DNA of 64,000 bases from Shouchella hunanensis (GCF_028735875.1 NZ_CP117834.1:2716001-2780000); one strand, 5' to 3'. Positions 34,266 to 43,999 are shown, counted from the stretch's first letter. The notes: generated from the letters alone by a model not told the origin. Made by a program: numbers and translations.

Positions 34266-35663
34266 CGTGTATTTCCATGCTTGAAGGACTGTCGTAACAG
34301 CTTCTTCCAGTTGTTCCTCTGGAATACTGGCAAAGCCAAGCACAATACGGGGATGCTGAGAAACTTGTTGTTCAATCGTATAGTGCGAGAGCGGATAAAC
34401 CTTTACTTGCACATCGTTTGCAGCTTGAACAAGTTCTTCTTCACTCATACCGTTTTTAATCACAACGACAATATGGAGTCCAGAGCGCTCACCAATAATT
34501 GATAATTGATTTTCATACGGCTTCATGGCTTGTAAAACAATGTCACGCTTCCGACGGTATAGTTTTCGCATACGGTTTACATGCTTTTCAAAATCCCCAG
34601 CTCGCATAAACAATGTGAGTACATGTTGATCAATTCGAGACACTGTAGAATGATGAAACGAAAACAGATCGTTATACCGCGGAACTAATGTTTGTGGTAA
34701 CACCATATAACTTAGCCGAGCAGATGGAATAAGGGACTTTGAAAAACTGCCAACATAAATTACTTTATGATGCTTATCCATACTTTGAAGAGACGGAATG
34801 GTTTTACCACTATAGCGAAATTCACTATCATAGTCATCTTCAATGATAAAACGGTCAGTTTTTTCTTCTGCCCATTTTAACAGTTGTTGACGTCGGTTGA
34901 CAGATAAAACCGCTCCATAAGGAAAGTGGTGTGAAGGCGTTGTGTACATAATCGTAACAGGTGATTGAGTGAGTGCCTGTACATCTACACCTTCTTCATC
35001 AACAGTAAACGGATAAAAATCGTGTGGATGATGTCGCAATAGCTTGCGCATAAGTTGATATCCAGGGTCTTCTATCCCATAAACACTTTTCTTACCAAAT
35101 AAGAGAAAGAGTTGCTGCACTAATGTCTCCATCCCAGCGCCGATAACAATTTGATCCCATGTGCATTGGACGCCACGGGAATGATAAAGGTAATTGGCAA
35201 TCTCTTGCCGAAACACTTGGTCGCCGGAAGCATTTCCAAGTAAAAGTAATTGTTGATTTGATGGATCGACGACTTGACGTACATATTTGCGCCACTTATC
35301 AAATGGGAAGTAACGTGTATCGATATGCGTAGGATGAAAGTTGAATCGAATAGGTGACAATTCCGTTACGCTAGTTGTTGTATACTTGGAAGAAACAGGT
35401 GCATAGTCAAGCTGTTCGTATGCCTGCACAAAAAAACCTTTCCGTGGCAGCACTTCCACATATCCTTCTGCAACGAGCTGGTTATACGTGGACTCCACGG
35501 TATTCTGGCTTACTTTTAAGAATTCGGCAAGCTTTCGTTTTGATGGTAGTTTCGTACCATGATCAATTCGTCCAGCTGTAATTTCTTTTTTTACGTGCAA
35601 ATAAAGTTGCTCGTAAAGAGGTGTCGTAGCCTCTCGGTCTAAATGTACCCATAGTAAATCCAT
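34260..35663 (-). CDS. pdxR: MocR-family transcriptional regulator, PdxR-like
   Basis: A 467-residue fusion of a GntR winged helix (about 10-75: LYLHVKKEITAGRIDHGTKLPSKRKLAEFLKVSQNTVESTYNQLVAEGYVE) and an aminotransferase-like domain (about 110-460). The pyridoxal-binding lysine is in VIYVGSFSKSLIPSARLSYMV. PdxR proteins bind PLP and control PLP synthesis; the divergent pdxST genes 120 bp away make this the evident target. Start at the ATG behind AGAGGGACG; sixteen extra upstream codons are rejected. Confidence 0.9.
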   Translation of the reverse strand: MDLLWVHLDREATTPLYEQLYLHVKKEITAGRIDHGTKLPSKRKLAEFLKVSQNTVESTYNQLVAEGYVEVLPRKGFFVQAYEQLDYAPVSSKYTTTSVTELSPIRFNFHPTHIDTRYFPFDKWRKYVRQVVDPSNQQLLLLGNASGDQVFRQEIANYLYHSRGVQCTWDQIVIGAGMETLVQQLFLLFGKKSVYGIEDPGYQLMRKLLRHHPHDFYPFTVDEEGVDVQALTQSPVTIMYTTPSHHFPYGAVLSVNRRQQLLKWAEEKTDRFIIEDDYDSEFRYSGKTIPSLQSMDKHHKVIYVGSFSKSLIPSARLSYMVLPQTLVPRYNDLFSFHHSTVSRIDQHVLTLFMRAGDFEKHVNRMRKLYRRKRDIVLQAMKPYENQLSIIGERSGLHIVVVIKNGMSEEELVQAANDVQVKVYPLSHYTIEQQVSQHPRIVLGFASIPEEQLEEAVTTVLQAWKYTK

Positions 35664-35701
35664 TTTATCGTCCCTCTTATCTGAACCCATTATTTTTTTT
35701 A

Positions 35702-35740
35702 AAACTGGCACTTACAATACAGTCAGTTTCTTTTTATACT
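35702..35740 (+). promoter_or_regulatory. pdxST promoter with inverted repeat
   Basis: -35 TTACAA (35712-35717) and -10 TATACT (35735-35740) with a 17-base spacer. AAACTG/CAGTTT arms (35702-35707 and 35724-35729) straddle the -35, a plausible PdxR target. Confidence 0.5.
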
Positions 35741-35783
35741 ATGAAATAAATCTGAAAAATGCAATCAAAAAGGAGTGGACAAG

Positions 35784-36671
35784 ATGGAACGTATGTTAGG
35801 GACAGATCGAGTCAAACAAGGAATGGCGCAAATGCAAAAAGGTGGCGTCATCATGGACGTTGTTAATGCAGAGCAAGCAAAAATTGCGGAGGAAGCAGGA
35901 GCAGTTGCTGTTATGGCATTAGAGCGTGTACCGTCTGATATACGTGCAGCAGGTGGTGTGGCTCGTATGGCTGATCCAACAATTACAGAACAGGTGCTTC
36001 AAGCTGTCTCCATTCCTGTTATGGCAAAAGCGCGTATCGGTCATATTGTAGAAGCACGAGTTCTTGAGGCAATGGGTGTAGATTACATTGATGAAAGTGA
36101 AGTGTTAACACCAGCAGATGAAGTCTATCATTTGAATAAACGCGACTTTACTGTACCATTCGTATGTGGCGCTCGTGACCTCGGCGAAGCTGCGCGTCGG
36201 ATTGGTGAAGGGGCATCTATGATTCGTACAAAAGGAGAACCAGGTACAGGGAATATTGTAGAAGCTGTTCGTCATATGAGGAAAATGCAGGCTCAAATGA
36301 AACAAGTGATTCACATGTCAACTGATGAATTGATGACAGAAGCGAAAAATATTGGTGCTCCTTATGAAATTCTGCTTCAAATCAAAGAAGCTGGTCAATT
36401 TCCGGTTGTGAATTTTGCTGCTGGTGGAGTGGCAACACCTGCCGATGCAGCATTAATGATGGAGCTTGGCGCAGATGGGGTGTTCGTTGGTTCAGGTATA
36501 TTCAAATCAGAATCACCGGAAAAGTTCGCTCGCGCGATTGTAGAAGCGACAACGCACTACAAAGATTATGATTTAATCGCACGACTTTCAAAGAATTTAG
36601 GAACGGCTATGAAAGGGCTAGATATTTCAACGATTGCGCCAGAAGAACGTATGCAGGATCGTGGCTGGTAG
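35784..36671 (+). CDS. pdxS: Pyridoxal 5'-phosphate synthase subunit PdxS
   Basis: A 295-residue TIM-barrel synthase that joins ribose 5-phosphate, glyceraldehyde 3-phosphate and ammonia into PLP. Blocks: [65 protein letters not shown] (catalytic Lys) and [18 protein letters not shown] (second Lys, phosphate loop). An ATG behind AAGGAG gives the canonical MERMLGTD start; the GTG nine bases upstream overlaps that ribosome site. pdxT follows by one base. Confidence 0.97.
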   Translation: MERMLGTDRVKQGMAQMQKGGVIMDVVNAEQAKIAEEAGAVAVMALERVPSDIRAAGGVARMADPTITEQVLQAVSIPVMAKARIGHIVEARVLEAMGVDYIDESEVLTPADEVYHLNKRDFTVPFVCGARDLGEAARRIGEGASMIRTKGEPGTGNIVEAVRHMRKMQAQMKQVIHMSTDELMTEAKNIGAPYEILLQIKEAGQFPVVNFAAGGVATPADAALMMELGADGVFVGSGIFKSESPEKFARAIVEATTHYKDYDLIARLSKNLGTAMKGLDISTIAPEERMQDRGW

Positions 36672-36672
36672 T

Positions 36673-37248
36673 ATGGTGAAAGTTGGGGTACTTGCTCTCC
36701 AAGGTGCGGTGAGCGAGCACATTAAGATGATAGAAGAGAACGGTGCTACTGGTATTGCTGTAAAGCGGGTGGAGCAGCTTGAAGCAATTGATGGTCTCAT
36801 TATTCCTGGTGGGGAGTCAACAACGATGCGGCGCCTGATTGACAACGATCATTTTTTTGAGCCATTAAAAGCATTTGGTAAAAAGGGAAGGCCTGTTTTT
36901 GGTACATGTGCGGGCATGATCTTAATGGCTCGCTCCCTTACCGATCAAAAAGAAGGCCATTTAGGGTTTATTAATATGGTCGTCGAACGCAATGCATTTG
37001 GGCGACAACGAGAAAGTTTTGAAGCCCATTTATCTGTGATGGGCATTTCAGAATATGTAGAAGCGGTCTTTATTCGCGCACCTCTTGTTCAGGAGATAGG
37101 AAAAGAGGTTGAGGTTGTAAGTGAATACGATGATGAAATTGTAGCGGTTCGACAAGGTCCCTTTCTTGCATGCTCATTCCATCCGGAGTTAACAGATGAC
37201 CCAAGGATGCATCAGCTCTTTATTCAAATGGTAAAAGAACATAAATAG
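36673..37248 (+). CDS. pdxT: Pyridoxal 5'-phosphate synthase glutaminase subunit PdxT
   Basis: A 191-residue glutamine amidotransferase that feeds ammonia to PdxS. The triad is visible: Cys79 in FGTCAGM, His170 and Glu172 in [21 protein letters not shown] and LIIPGGEST are the family signatures. It starts one base after pdxS, so it is coupled, and ends at a strong terminator. In B. subtilis serS lies near here, but in this window serS is about 16 kb away. Confidence 0.97.
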   Translation: MVKVGVLALQGAVSEHIKMIEENGATGIAVKRVEQLEAIDGLIIPGGESTTMRRLIDNDHFFEPLKAFGKKGRPVFGTCAGMILMARSLTDQKEGHLGFINMVVERNAFGRQRESFEAHLSVMGISEYVEAVFIRAPLVQEIGKEVEVVSEYDDEIVAVRQGPFLACSFHPELTDDPRMHQLFIQMVKEHK

Positions 37249-37250
37249 AA

Positions 37251-37276
37251 GCCTAGTTTACTAGGCCTCTTTTTTT
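37251..37276 (+). terminator. Terminator after pdxT
   Basis: GCCTAGT and ACTAGGC with a 2-base loop, then CTCTTTTTTT. Confidence 0.85.
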
Positions 37277-37322
37277 ATAATATGTTTACAGTGTATTAAG
37301 TAAGATAAGAATAAAAATAAAT

Positions 37323-38819
37323 TTAGGCACGAATTGGTTTTCTTAATGTCCAGAGCTGATGAATCATAATGATTGTTACAAGAATCGTAAGGTAAGTTAA
37401 CACTTGCCAACCGAGTTCAAGATAGGGAGTAACGATATCTTGAATCGTTCGGTTTGTAAAAAAAGAGCGGTAATAAACTGAGACGAAAATAAAAAGAGAG
37501 AGTAAAAGGATCACGAGACTCATGCCTTCCACCAATTTACTTTTTGTCTGTCCTTTTTCGGCACTATACTGGTTGTGCCAGCCATCTTTTTTGTTTTTCG
37601 AAAGGCGATCCTTCCACACCTGAATGAATGTCATAAGGTTAGCCCAGAGATAGATTTCACTTGAGATAAGCGTTATCGCTAGCAACACATCGATTGGGCG
37701 TCGCATAGGCGTTTTTAAAGCTAAAATTAAATTTAATAATGAAGCCACGACAACAGGAATAATCCATAACCAACTCCATTGAAATTGATCTGTCATTAAA
37801 GCTAAAGGAATTAAAATGATTAACAGGATTCTGATGAGTAAATCAAGCAATCGTCGAAGCTGAGAGCCCCACATCCGGAATATATGTGAGCTTGACACAT
37901 TTAACTCTCGATTGGTTAATAGCTCTACAGTACCTGACGACCATTTAATGCGTTGTTGACGGAACGTGTGATAAGATCTCATAGAGTCAACAAAGCATCG
38001 TGCCGACGGGCTTATTAACGTTTTCCACTTTGCTCGCTGAAGTTGCCATGTTAACAACATATCTTCAACATCACTGTCATCTTGCCACGGCCCATCTAAA
38101 TTATTGCGATTAACAACGTCTTGCAAGGCTTCGGGTCGAAACAATGTACCTTGCCCGCCTAACACGTAAGTACTTCCACCTTGATATTGCAAGGTGAGCA
38201 ACCAGCTCGTCATATCTTGTTTTTGCTGGTGCGTCCACCATCTTGCTATCGGCCCTCCATATAATCCGCTTTCTAACTTTTGCTCATAATAAGGGTCATC
38301 TAAAGACAAAAGACTTTTTTTCCTAGGCATACGCATTGTGTATTTTGCCATGACGCCGCCAATATTACGGGCGCTCATAAGATCGTCCCAAAGTTGCTTT
38401 AGTGCCCCTGGAGCAAGACGACTATCGGCATCCATACCTAAAATCGCTTTTATAGATTGATTGTATTTTTCTTGATAGCTCGACACATGGTATTCATATA
38501 AGCTTAGAGGATCACCATATAAACTTTTCCATGCGGCGTTTAATGCGCCAACTTTTCGCTGACTATTGTTCTCGGTTTTTAAAATAATGACAGTTAATTT
38601 TAAATCCTCACCTGCTTGAATTGCTCTTTCAATGGTCCGATCAGTACAATTATCTGCAATGACAATGATATCAAGCAATACATGTGCTGGTAGTACTTGA
38701 TCAGCTAGTCCTTCTAAGCAATCTCGAATGGACTTTTCTTCATTATGTGCAGGAATGAAAGCAACAATCCTTGGCCTCATAAATGCGCCATTCATTACTG
38801 GGACATACTTTTTAACCAT
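37323..38819 (-). CDS. Family 2 glycosyltransferase, membrane processive type
   Basis: A 498-residue glycosyltransferase. The A-domain carries FIPAHNEEKSIRDCLEGL, GMDADSRLAPGAL (DxD), GGQGTLFR, DDSDVEDMLLTWQLQ and the RQQRIKW block that stands for the QxxRW motif of processive enzymes. Hydrophobic helices occur near residues 325-370 and at the C-terminus (about 420-490). It resembles the poly-N-acetylglucosamine and cellulose synthase-like group, so it may build an exopolysaccharide or a wall glycan; no partner genes of a polymer cluster are next to it. Confidence 0.85.
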   Translation of the reverse strand: MVKKYVPVMNGAFMRPRIVAFIPAHNEEKSIRDCLEGLADQVLPAHVLLDIIVIADNCTDRTIERAIQAGEDLKLTVIILKTENNSQRKVGALNAAWKSLYGDPLSLYEYHVSSYQEKYNQSIKAILGMDADSRLAPGALKQLWDDLMSARNIGGVMAKYTMRMPRKKSLLSLDDPYYEQKLESGLYGGPIARWWTHQQKQDMTSWLLTLQYQGGSTYVLGGQGTLFRPEALQDVVNRNNLDGPWQDDSDVEDMLLTWQLQRAKWKTLISPSARCFVDSMRSYHTFRQQRIKWSSGTVELLTNRELNVSSSHIFRMWGSQLRRLLDLLIRILLIILIPLALMTDQFQWSWLWIIPVVVASLLNLILALKTPMRRPIDVLLAITLISSEIYLWANLMTFIQVWKDRLSKNKKDGWHNQYSAEKGQTKSKLVEGMSLVILLLSLFIFVSVYYRSFFTNRTIQDIVTPYLELGWQVLTYLTILVTIIMIHQLWTLRKPIRA

Positions 38820-39081
38820 AGCACACCCCGCCTATTATCCTGTTTCAATATCTTGATTGAGATATTAAAAGGTTCTTTGTGCCTAAATTGTAGCTGATTT
38901 CAAATGAATTAAGCAATAAGAATTTTTATTTAACGTATAAATAGGTAAAAAGTATTGTTTTTGTGTCTGGGAACAGAAATGTAACCCAATAAAGGAGGCG
39001 GAATAAGTGTCTATAGAAGTGAATTTGTCTGTAATACGTTTCATTTGTTACAGTACATAGCTATCATCGCATGATCAACCT

Positions 39082-39110
39082 AAAAAAGAAGCTGGGTAGA
39101 CCAACTTCTT
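39082..39110 (-). terminator. Terminator after the XRE-TPR gene
   Basis: AAGAAGTTGG and CCCAGCTTCTT on the minus strand around TCTA, then TTTTTTA. Confidence 0.8.
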
Positions 39111-40407
39111 ACACCTCCTTAAAAATATCATCGTACGTTTGCAAGATAAACGATTTATGATAGTCGATTGCATAGTTTTGTTTCAGGATGCTTTCCTTTG
39201 CTTTTGTTGCATGAACGCGGGCTTTTTCATCCTCGCCTAATTTTGCGTAACATAATGCTTTATAGGCATCTGCCGTTGTGAGCATTGATAAATCCAGCAC
39301 ATGGATACGGAATGGGTATTCATTGATAGACGGTAAATAGTGAAGCGATTCCTTGTAGCGTTTAAGTTCATATAAGGCTTGCCCATAAATGTGTTGAAAT
39401 AGAATTCTTAAAGTATCGTCTTTTCTTACAAAATTTTTTCTATCATTAATTACTTCTAGCGCTTTGGTAGGGTTGTTTTCAAACATGATCGCTACTATGG
39501 CTTTATTAAGGGTATGGATACTTTTTAAATAATCATCCTCCAACAATTCTGTTAATAGATGATGCTTATGCAAATAGTAATTGACTTCTTTTTCGTCTTT
39601 GGCTAGCATTGCGAAATGGATAGCAAAGCGGTAGTATTGATCTACCTTGTAAAATTGTCGTTTTTCTATTGCAAACGTGAGTGATTCCTTTAACCGTTTT
39701 CTCCCTAAATCTGATTTTCCCATGATCATAAGCAACGCTACCTCTTGGAAATTCCACTTGGATAAGGTGAGAGGATCAAAGTCTTTTATCTGATCAGCGT
39801 ATGCCGCTTGCTTCTTAGTAAATAGCTCTATTGCTTTTTCATATTCTAATTCAAAAGTGAGGTATTCAATATAGTCAAGCGCGGTATTTGCGGCTTCGTC
39901 TAGAAAAGAAAGTTCAATAAAACGTTGTTCGGCATTTTCAAAATAAGTGCGCCAATTATTTTCATCAACTGTAGAGTTCACCGTTTTCTTTTCTAATAAA
40001 AAAAGACCGGTATCTGTTTGATGGATAGATTGGCTTTTATAAAAATACGCCTTCCCTAAGTCCCGAACGAACTGTGCAGCTTCATACGTATGTGGCAACG
40101 TCATTCCTGCAAAAGGGGTAAGGAGGGAAGCAACGTCATCGTAACGATGATTGGTTAATAAAGCTTTTAATTGGATAATTAATGATCTTAAATCTGCTTC
40201 AGTAATGACATTCACATCTGCTAATAACGATTGAGGGTCTGTCTCAAGGGCTTCAGCAATGTGAGTAAGGCTTTCCATAGAAGGTTGGGCCTTATTGTTT
40301 TCTATTAAACTTAACATGCCTTTTGTTAAACGCCCTTCAGCCACTTCTGCAAGGGTTTTTCCACGTTGCTTGCGTAATTGCCGGATTCGTTCTCCTAATG
40401 TGCTCAT
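39109..40407 (-). CDS. XRE-family regulator with TPR-like C-terminal domain
   Basis: A 432-residue regulator. The N-terminal helix-turn-helix (about 5-60) reads ERIRQLRKQRGKTLAEVAEGRLTKGMLSLIENNKAQPSMESLTHIAEAL; the rest is about 350 residues of helical, tetratricopeptide-like repeats. This architecture is found in the RRNPP family (Rgg, PlcR, AimR), often sensing a short peptide, but also in simple transporter regulators. No peptide gene is visible next to it. The divergent MFS gene is separated by two matching palindromes and is its likely target. Confidence 0.85.
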   Translation of the reverse strand: MSTLGERIRQLRKQRGKTLAEVAEGRLTKGMLSLIENNKAQPSMESLTHIAEALETDPQSLLADVNVITEADLRSLIIQLKALLTNHRYDDVASLLTPFAGMTLPHTYEAAQFVRDLGKAYFYKSQSIHQTDTGLFLLEKKTVNSTVDENNWRTYFENAEQRFIELSFLDEAANTALDYIEYLTFELEYEKAIELFTKKQAAYADQIKDFDPLTLSKWNFQEVALLMIMGKSDLGRKRLKESLTFAIEKRQFYKVDQYYRFAIHFAMLAKDEKEVNYYLHKHHLLTELLEDDYLKSIHTLNKAIVAIMFENNPTKALEVINDRKNFVRKDDTLRILFQHIYGQALYELKRYKESLHYLPSINEYPFRIHVLDLSMLTTADAYKALCYAKLGEDEKARVHATKAKESILKQNYAIDYHKSFILQTYDDIFKEV

Positions 40408-40465
40408 ATCGGATCGCCTTTCTTTCCGTGTTTCATATCATTATAAAAGATTGAGAATAAAAATA

Positions 40466-40490
40466 AAAGTTTAATATTATTAAACTTTTG
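40466..40490. promoter_or_regulatory. Operator candidate 1 of the XRE-TPR/MFS region
   Basis: Perfect palindrome of 12 + 1 + 12 bases, left arm AAAAGTTTAATA. Shares an AAGTTTAAT...ATTAAACTT core with the site 54 bp away. Confidence 0.65.
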
Positions 40491-40493
40491 CGT

Positions 40494-40522
40494 TGCTCTT
40501 TTTCATTTTATCTGTATATAAT
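40494..40522 (+). promoter_or_regulatory. MFS gene promoter
   Basis: TTGCTC (40494-40499), 17-base spacer, TATAAT (40517-40522). It lies between the two palindromes and the -10 touches the second. Confidence 0.6.
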
Positions 40523-40546
40523 AAGTTTAATTAAATTAAACTTATT
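40520..40546. promoter_or_regulatory. Operator candidate 2 of the XRE-TPR/MFS region
   Basis: Perfect palindrome of 13 + 1 + 13 bases, left arm AATAAGTTTAATT. It covers the -10 and the expected transcription start, the position of a repressor site. Confidence 0.65.
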
Positions 40547-40561
40547 AGAGGAGTGCTTGGA

Positions 40562-41848
40562 ATGGATGTAAAATTAAAGCGTGCAACGTATCATTTATGG
40601 ACTTTTGCGTTTAGTAAGTTTATCTCGTCGTTTGGAAATAGTATTTATGTTTTTGCAATGAGTTTATTTATTTTAACAATGACAGGTTCTGCAATGAATT
40701 TCGCCATTAATATGATTTGTACTATTTTACCGCGGACGATTCTTGCTCCATTCGCTGGTTATATAGCGGATCGTTTTCCGAAAAAAGGAGTCGTTCTATC
40801 GTCTCAAGTGGTTTCTCTTTTAATCGTTTCGGGACTACTCGCTTATACGATAACGAGTGGTTTATCGGTTATCGCCATTTATGCAACAACTGCTTTGCTT
40901 ACCATTTCGCAAATGTTTACTGGGGTTGCGTTTACTTCTTCTATTACGCGGCTGGTAGATGAGGCACGTATTCAAAAAGCAACAGCGATTAATCAGATGG
41001 TCGTCTCATCTTCAACGATTGGGGGGCCGATTATTGGAGGGATGCTTTTTGCCTTTTCGCCTATTCAAGTGTTTTTAGTGATTTTCATTATTGCGTTTTT
41101 CCTTGCTGTTTGCGTGGAAGCGACAATGGATTTTACACTTTATGGGTCTGAGCGAACAAAGGAAGAGAAGAAGGAGAACATGTGGCAAGGAATGAAAGCG
41201 GGGTTTCTCTTTATTCATCAGCAACCAATTATTCGGACAATCGTTGGAATGGCGTTAGTTGTCAATTTTTTTACTGGGGCTCTTTTAATTGGCATGCCGT
41301 TTATTCTCGTTGAAACCTTGCAAATCGACACTCGCCATTTTGGCATCATTGAAGGGATCTTAGCAGGAGGGGCATTACTTGGAGGACTCTATTTTTCAAT
41401 AAAGAAAGATGTGGTATTTCCGTTAATGAATGTAAAGCAAGGTCTACTTGCTTTTTCGTGTTTAATGACGCTATTCGTATTACCGTTAATAGTCTTTATT
41501 CCTTACAATGGGATAGTGATTTTTTATAGTATGGTTATGCTACTTATTGGTTTTTCCATTACATATGTGAATACACCCATTGGTGTTTTGCTGCAAAAAC
41601 GGGTAAGTGATCAATATAAAGGAAGGGTATTTGGCATTCTAGAAACAGGTGCTACTGCACTCATGCCACTTAGCTTTATCCTCTATGGATTTATGTATGA
41701 TTTCTTAGGGCCAATTGGAACCCTGCTTCCTTCAGGGGTGTTACTTTTAGCTGTGACCCTTTACTTGTTGCGAAAGAAAATCATGTCATCGGCTCATCCT
41801 GAGTTACATCCTCCAAAAACAAAAATTGTAGAGAACATGTATATGTAA
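40562..41848 (+). CDS. MFS transporter (macrolide-efflux/enterobactin-exporter type)
   Basis: A 428-residue protein with twelve predicted helices, of the MFS_3/EntS-like group (ALIGGMLFA-type helix 5 region: SSTIGGPIIGGMLFAFSP; the loop GYIADRFPKKGV between helices 2 and 3; helix 10 turn RVSDQYKGRVFGILE). Such proteins export drugs, siderophores or peptides. The ATG has AGAGGAG at the right distance; a GTG 9 bases upstream is less good. Probably repressed by the divergent XRE-TPR protein. Substrate unknown. Confidence 0.88.
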   Translation: MDVKLKRATYHLWTFAFSKFISSFGNSIYVFAMSLFILTMTGSAMNFAINMICTILPRTILAPFAGYIADRFPKKGVVLSSQVVSLLIVSGLLAYTITSGLSVIAIYATTALLTISQMFTGVAFTSSITRLVDEARIQKATAINQMVVSSSTIGGPIIGGMLFAFSPIQVFLVIFIIAFFLAVCVEATMDFTLYGSERTKEEKKENMWQGMKAGFLFIHQQPIIRTIVGMALVVNFFTGALLIGMPFILVETLQIDTRHFGIIEGILAGGALLGGLYFSIKKDVVFPLMNVKQGLLAFSCLMTLFVLPLIVFIPYNGIVIFYSMVMLLIGFSITYVNTPIGVLLQKRVSDQYKGRVFGILETGATALMPLSFILYGFMYDFLGPIGTLLPSGVLLLAVTLYLLRKKIMSSAHPELHPPKTKIVENMYM

Positions 41849-41910
41849 CACATTTAACGGTTGGTGCTTCTCAAGAAATGAAGAGACACAAACGGTAATG
41901 GGTGATTTAG

Positions 41911-41944
41911 AAAAAAGCCAATTGATTAATTAATTGGCTTTTTT
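41911..41944. terminator. Bidirectional terminator between two MFS genes
   Basis: AAAAAAGCCAATT and AATTGGCTTTTTT, 13-bp arms, perfect. Confidence 0.9.
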
Positions 41945-43111
41945 GTAGGCTAAATCAGCTTCTTGTGGTTTTGGCTGAAGAGATTTTTTCATTGAGAATC
42001 CAATTACGATGAGAGCGAGTAAAGCGAAGAGGCTGCCGACAATGGCATTCATTTCAACGGTACTTCTCTCGATGACAAGTCCGCCACTCATGGAACCAAA
42101 AGCAATACCAAAATGGAGTGCGGAGTTATTTAAACTTTGCTGAATATCAGATGTTTCTGGTGCAGAAGCAATTAAATAGCTCTGCATCGCCGGAGTAATC
42201 GCCCAGCTTAATAGACTCCAAACCATCATGACAACAATAAAAAGGGGCATAAATGCTGTAGTCAACGGTATGGAAAAGATGGCTACCGTAAAAAGAGAGA
42301 TGACACCAATAATGGTTTTTTGCGGGCCGAATCGATCAGAAAGTAGGCCACCAATACCTCCGCCAATAATAGCGGCAATACCGAACAGAAGATACATCAT
42401 GCTAATCCAATTTCCATCAATACCGATTGATTGTAAAAAGGGTGTTAGATAAGCATAAAGTGTTAAATGTCCTGCAAGAAATAAAAAGGACGTTAGTTGA
42501 ATAAGTATAATTTTCGTGTTTTTTAATGATTTTAGTTGTTGAATGAGAGGAATACTTGGCTTTGGAGTGATTTTTTCCATAAATAGCGCAACAAATAAAA
42601 TGGATAAACCTGTTAAAAGAACAATCAGGATAAATGGTGCTCGCCAACCAAAAGCATTTCCAAGCAGTAAACCAATCGGAACGCCTAAGACAAGAGAAGC
42701 GCTAACGCCCATAAAAACAATACCTATTGCACGTGCCCGGTATGGTTCACTAACAATGTTTGATGCAATGGTTACGCACAGTGAAATGAGAAGCGCTGCG
42801 CTCATTGCGGAAATCATTCGAGCGAGTAGTAAAATCCAATAGCCTGAGCTAACGACAGCAAGAATGTTCGCAAATAAAAATACCACTAATGTAATGAGTG
42901 TTAGCTTCTTTCGTTCTATTTTCGCTGTAGCGGATAAAAGAATGGGCCCTGATAACGCGAATACAAATGAAAAAATGGAAATCAGCATACCGACTTGTCC
43001 CAATGTAACGTTTAAATCGGATGCAACTAAGTGTAAAATGCCACCTAAAATAAGTTCAACAAGACCAACGACAAAAGAGACGATGGTTAGTAAGTAAACA
43101 CGTTTATTCAT
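41930..43111 (-). CDS. MFS transporter (AraJ/NepI-like)
   Basis: A 393-residue, twelve-helix major facilitator of the drug:H+ antiporter-1 kind: LVELILGGILHLVASDLNVTLGQVGMLISIFSFVFALSGPIL at the start, then the helix 5 motif GVSASLVLGVPIGLLLGNAFGWRAPFILI and GGIGGLLSDRFGPQKTI between helices 8 and 9. Candidates are efflux of purine nucleosides, sugars or drugs. Divergent from a TrmB-type regulator, its likely controller. Confidence 0.9.
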   Translation of the reverse strand: MNKRVYLLTIVSFVVGLVELILGGILHLVASDLNVTLGQVGMLISIFSFVFALSGPILLSATAKIERKKLTLITLVVFLFANILAVVSSGYWILLLARMISAMSAALLISLCVTIASNIVSEPYRARAIGIVFMGVSASLVLGVPIGLLLGNAFGWRAPFILIVLLTGLSILFVALFMEKITPKPSIPLIQQLKSLKNTKIILIQLTSFLFLAGHLTLYAYLTPFLQSIGIDGNWISMMYLLFGIAAIIGGGIGGLLSDRFGPQKTIIGVISLFTVAIFSIPLTTAFMPLFIVVMMVWSLLSWAITPAMQSYLIASAPETSDIQQSLNNSALHFGIAFGSMSGGLVIERSTVEMNAIVGSLFALLALIVIGFSMKKSLQPKPQEADLAYKKAN

Positions 43112-43130
43112 AAAACACCTCTCGTTATTT

Positions 43131-43152
43131 TGTTACCACTAGAAGAGTAACA
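43131..43152. promoter_or_regulatory. Inverted repeat between MFS and TrmB genes
   Basis: TGTTAC and GTAACA, perfect 6-bp arms with a 10-base spacer, 20 bases before the MFS start. Candidate operator. Confidence 0.4.
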
Positions 43153-43240
43153 TAAATGTAAATCTCTCTACAAGTGGAAATGTTTATAGAGTTTGGTCTA
43201 TCCTAAAGAAAGGGATAATGAGAAAGAAAGGTTGATTAGG

Positions 43241-43999
43241 TTGCTACAACAATTTGGATTCACCCAATATGAGAGTCAAGTGTATACATCATTAATTACA
43301 GTCAATCAGCCTCTAGATGCTACGGCAATTGTGAAGCGGTCAGGTGTGCCGCGTTCGAAAGTATATGAGGTTATTACAAAACTGATTGAAAAAGGAGTTG
43401 TTCTCGAAGCCTTTGTGGAGAAAAAGCGGCAATATACTGGTCTTCCGATGGAGGCTTTAATAGAGAAATTAACGGCAAACTTTGAAGCAAATATTGAAGA
43501 GTTAAAGAAAATTGAAGTTGAAGAAATAGAAGTTGACGATCGGGTATGGACATTACGAGAGGATCAATCAATCTTGTCTATTATGAAAGAGCTAATGGAA
43601 GGAGCCAAACAATCCATTCATTTATCTCTTTGGGCGGACGAAATGAAAGCCTTTCTTCCTTTGCTTGAGGAAGTGTATCACAGTGGGCGGGAGGTGCACT
43701 TGCATGCGATAGGAACGATTCAAACGGTAATTCCAACTATGTCTGTTTTAATCCCAACCCATGGACACGATTCTTTAGAAAGAAGCCGGATTTTAATTGT
43801 AGATGAAAAGGAAATGGTCTTTGCTGGGATTGAAGAACACGGGTGGCAGGCCATTCGAACCCAATCGAAGCCACTCGTGACATTTTTTACGGAATTCTTT
43901 TATCACGATGTAGTGCTTACTAAAATTACCCAGCGATATCATGAGCTCATTATGACAGATGATGAGGTAAAGGACATGCTGTTAAAGTTGAAATATTAA
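43241..43999 (+). CDS. TrmB-family transcriptional regulator
   Basis: About 252 residues. The N-terminal winged helix LLQQFGFTQYESQVYTSLITVNQPLDATAIVKRSGVPRSKVYEVITKLIEKGVV is typical of TrmB regulators, which in bacteria and archaea sense sugars or other small molecules; the C-terminal half (about 95-240) has the PLD-like effector domain (SIHLSLWADEM). The start is uncertain: the frame opens at 43193 with TTG, and further TTGs occur at 43232 and 43241; the last has GAAAGG at suitable distance. The divergent MFS gene is the likely target. Confidence 0.85.
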   Translation: MLQQFGFTQYESQVYTSLITVNQPLDATAIVKRSGVPRSKVYEVITKLIEKGVVLEAFVEKKRQYTGLPMEALIEKLTANFEANIEELKKIEVEEIEVDDRVWTLREDQSILSIMKELMEGAKQSIHLSLWADEMKAFLPLLEEVYHSGREVHLHAIGTIQTVIPTMSVLIPTHGHDSLERSRILIVDEKEMVFAGIEEHGWQAIRTQSKPLVTFFTEFFYHDVVLTKITQRYHELIMTDDEVKDMLLKLKY

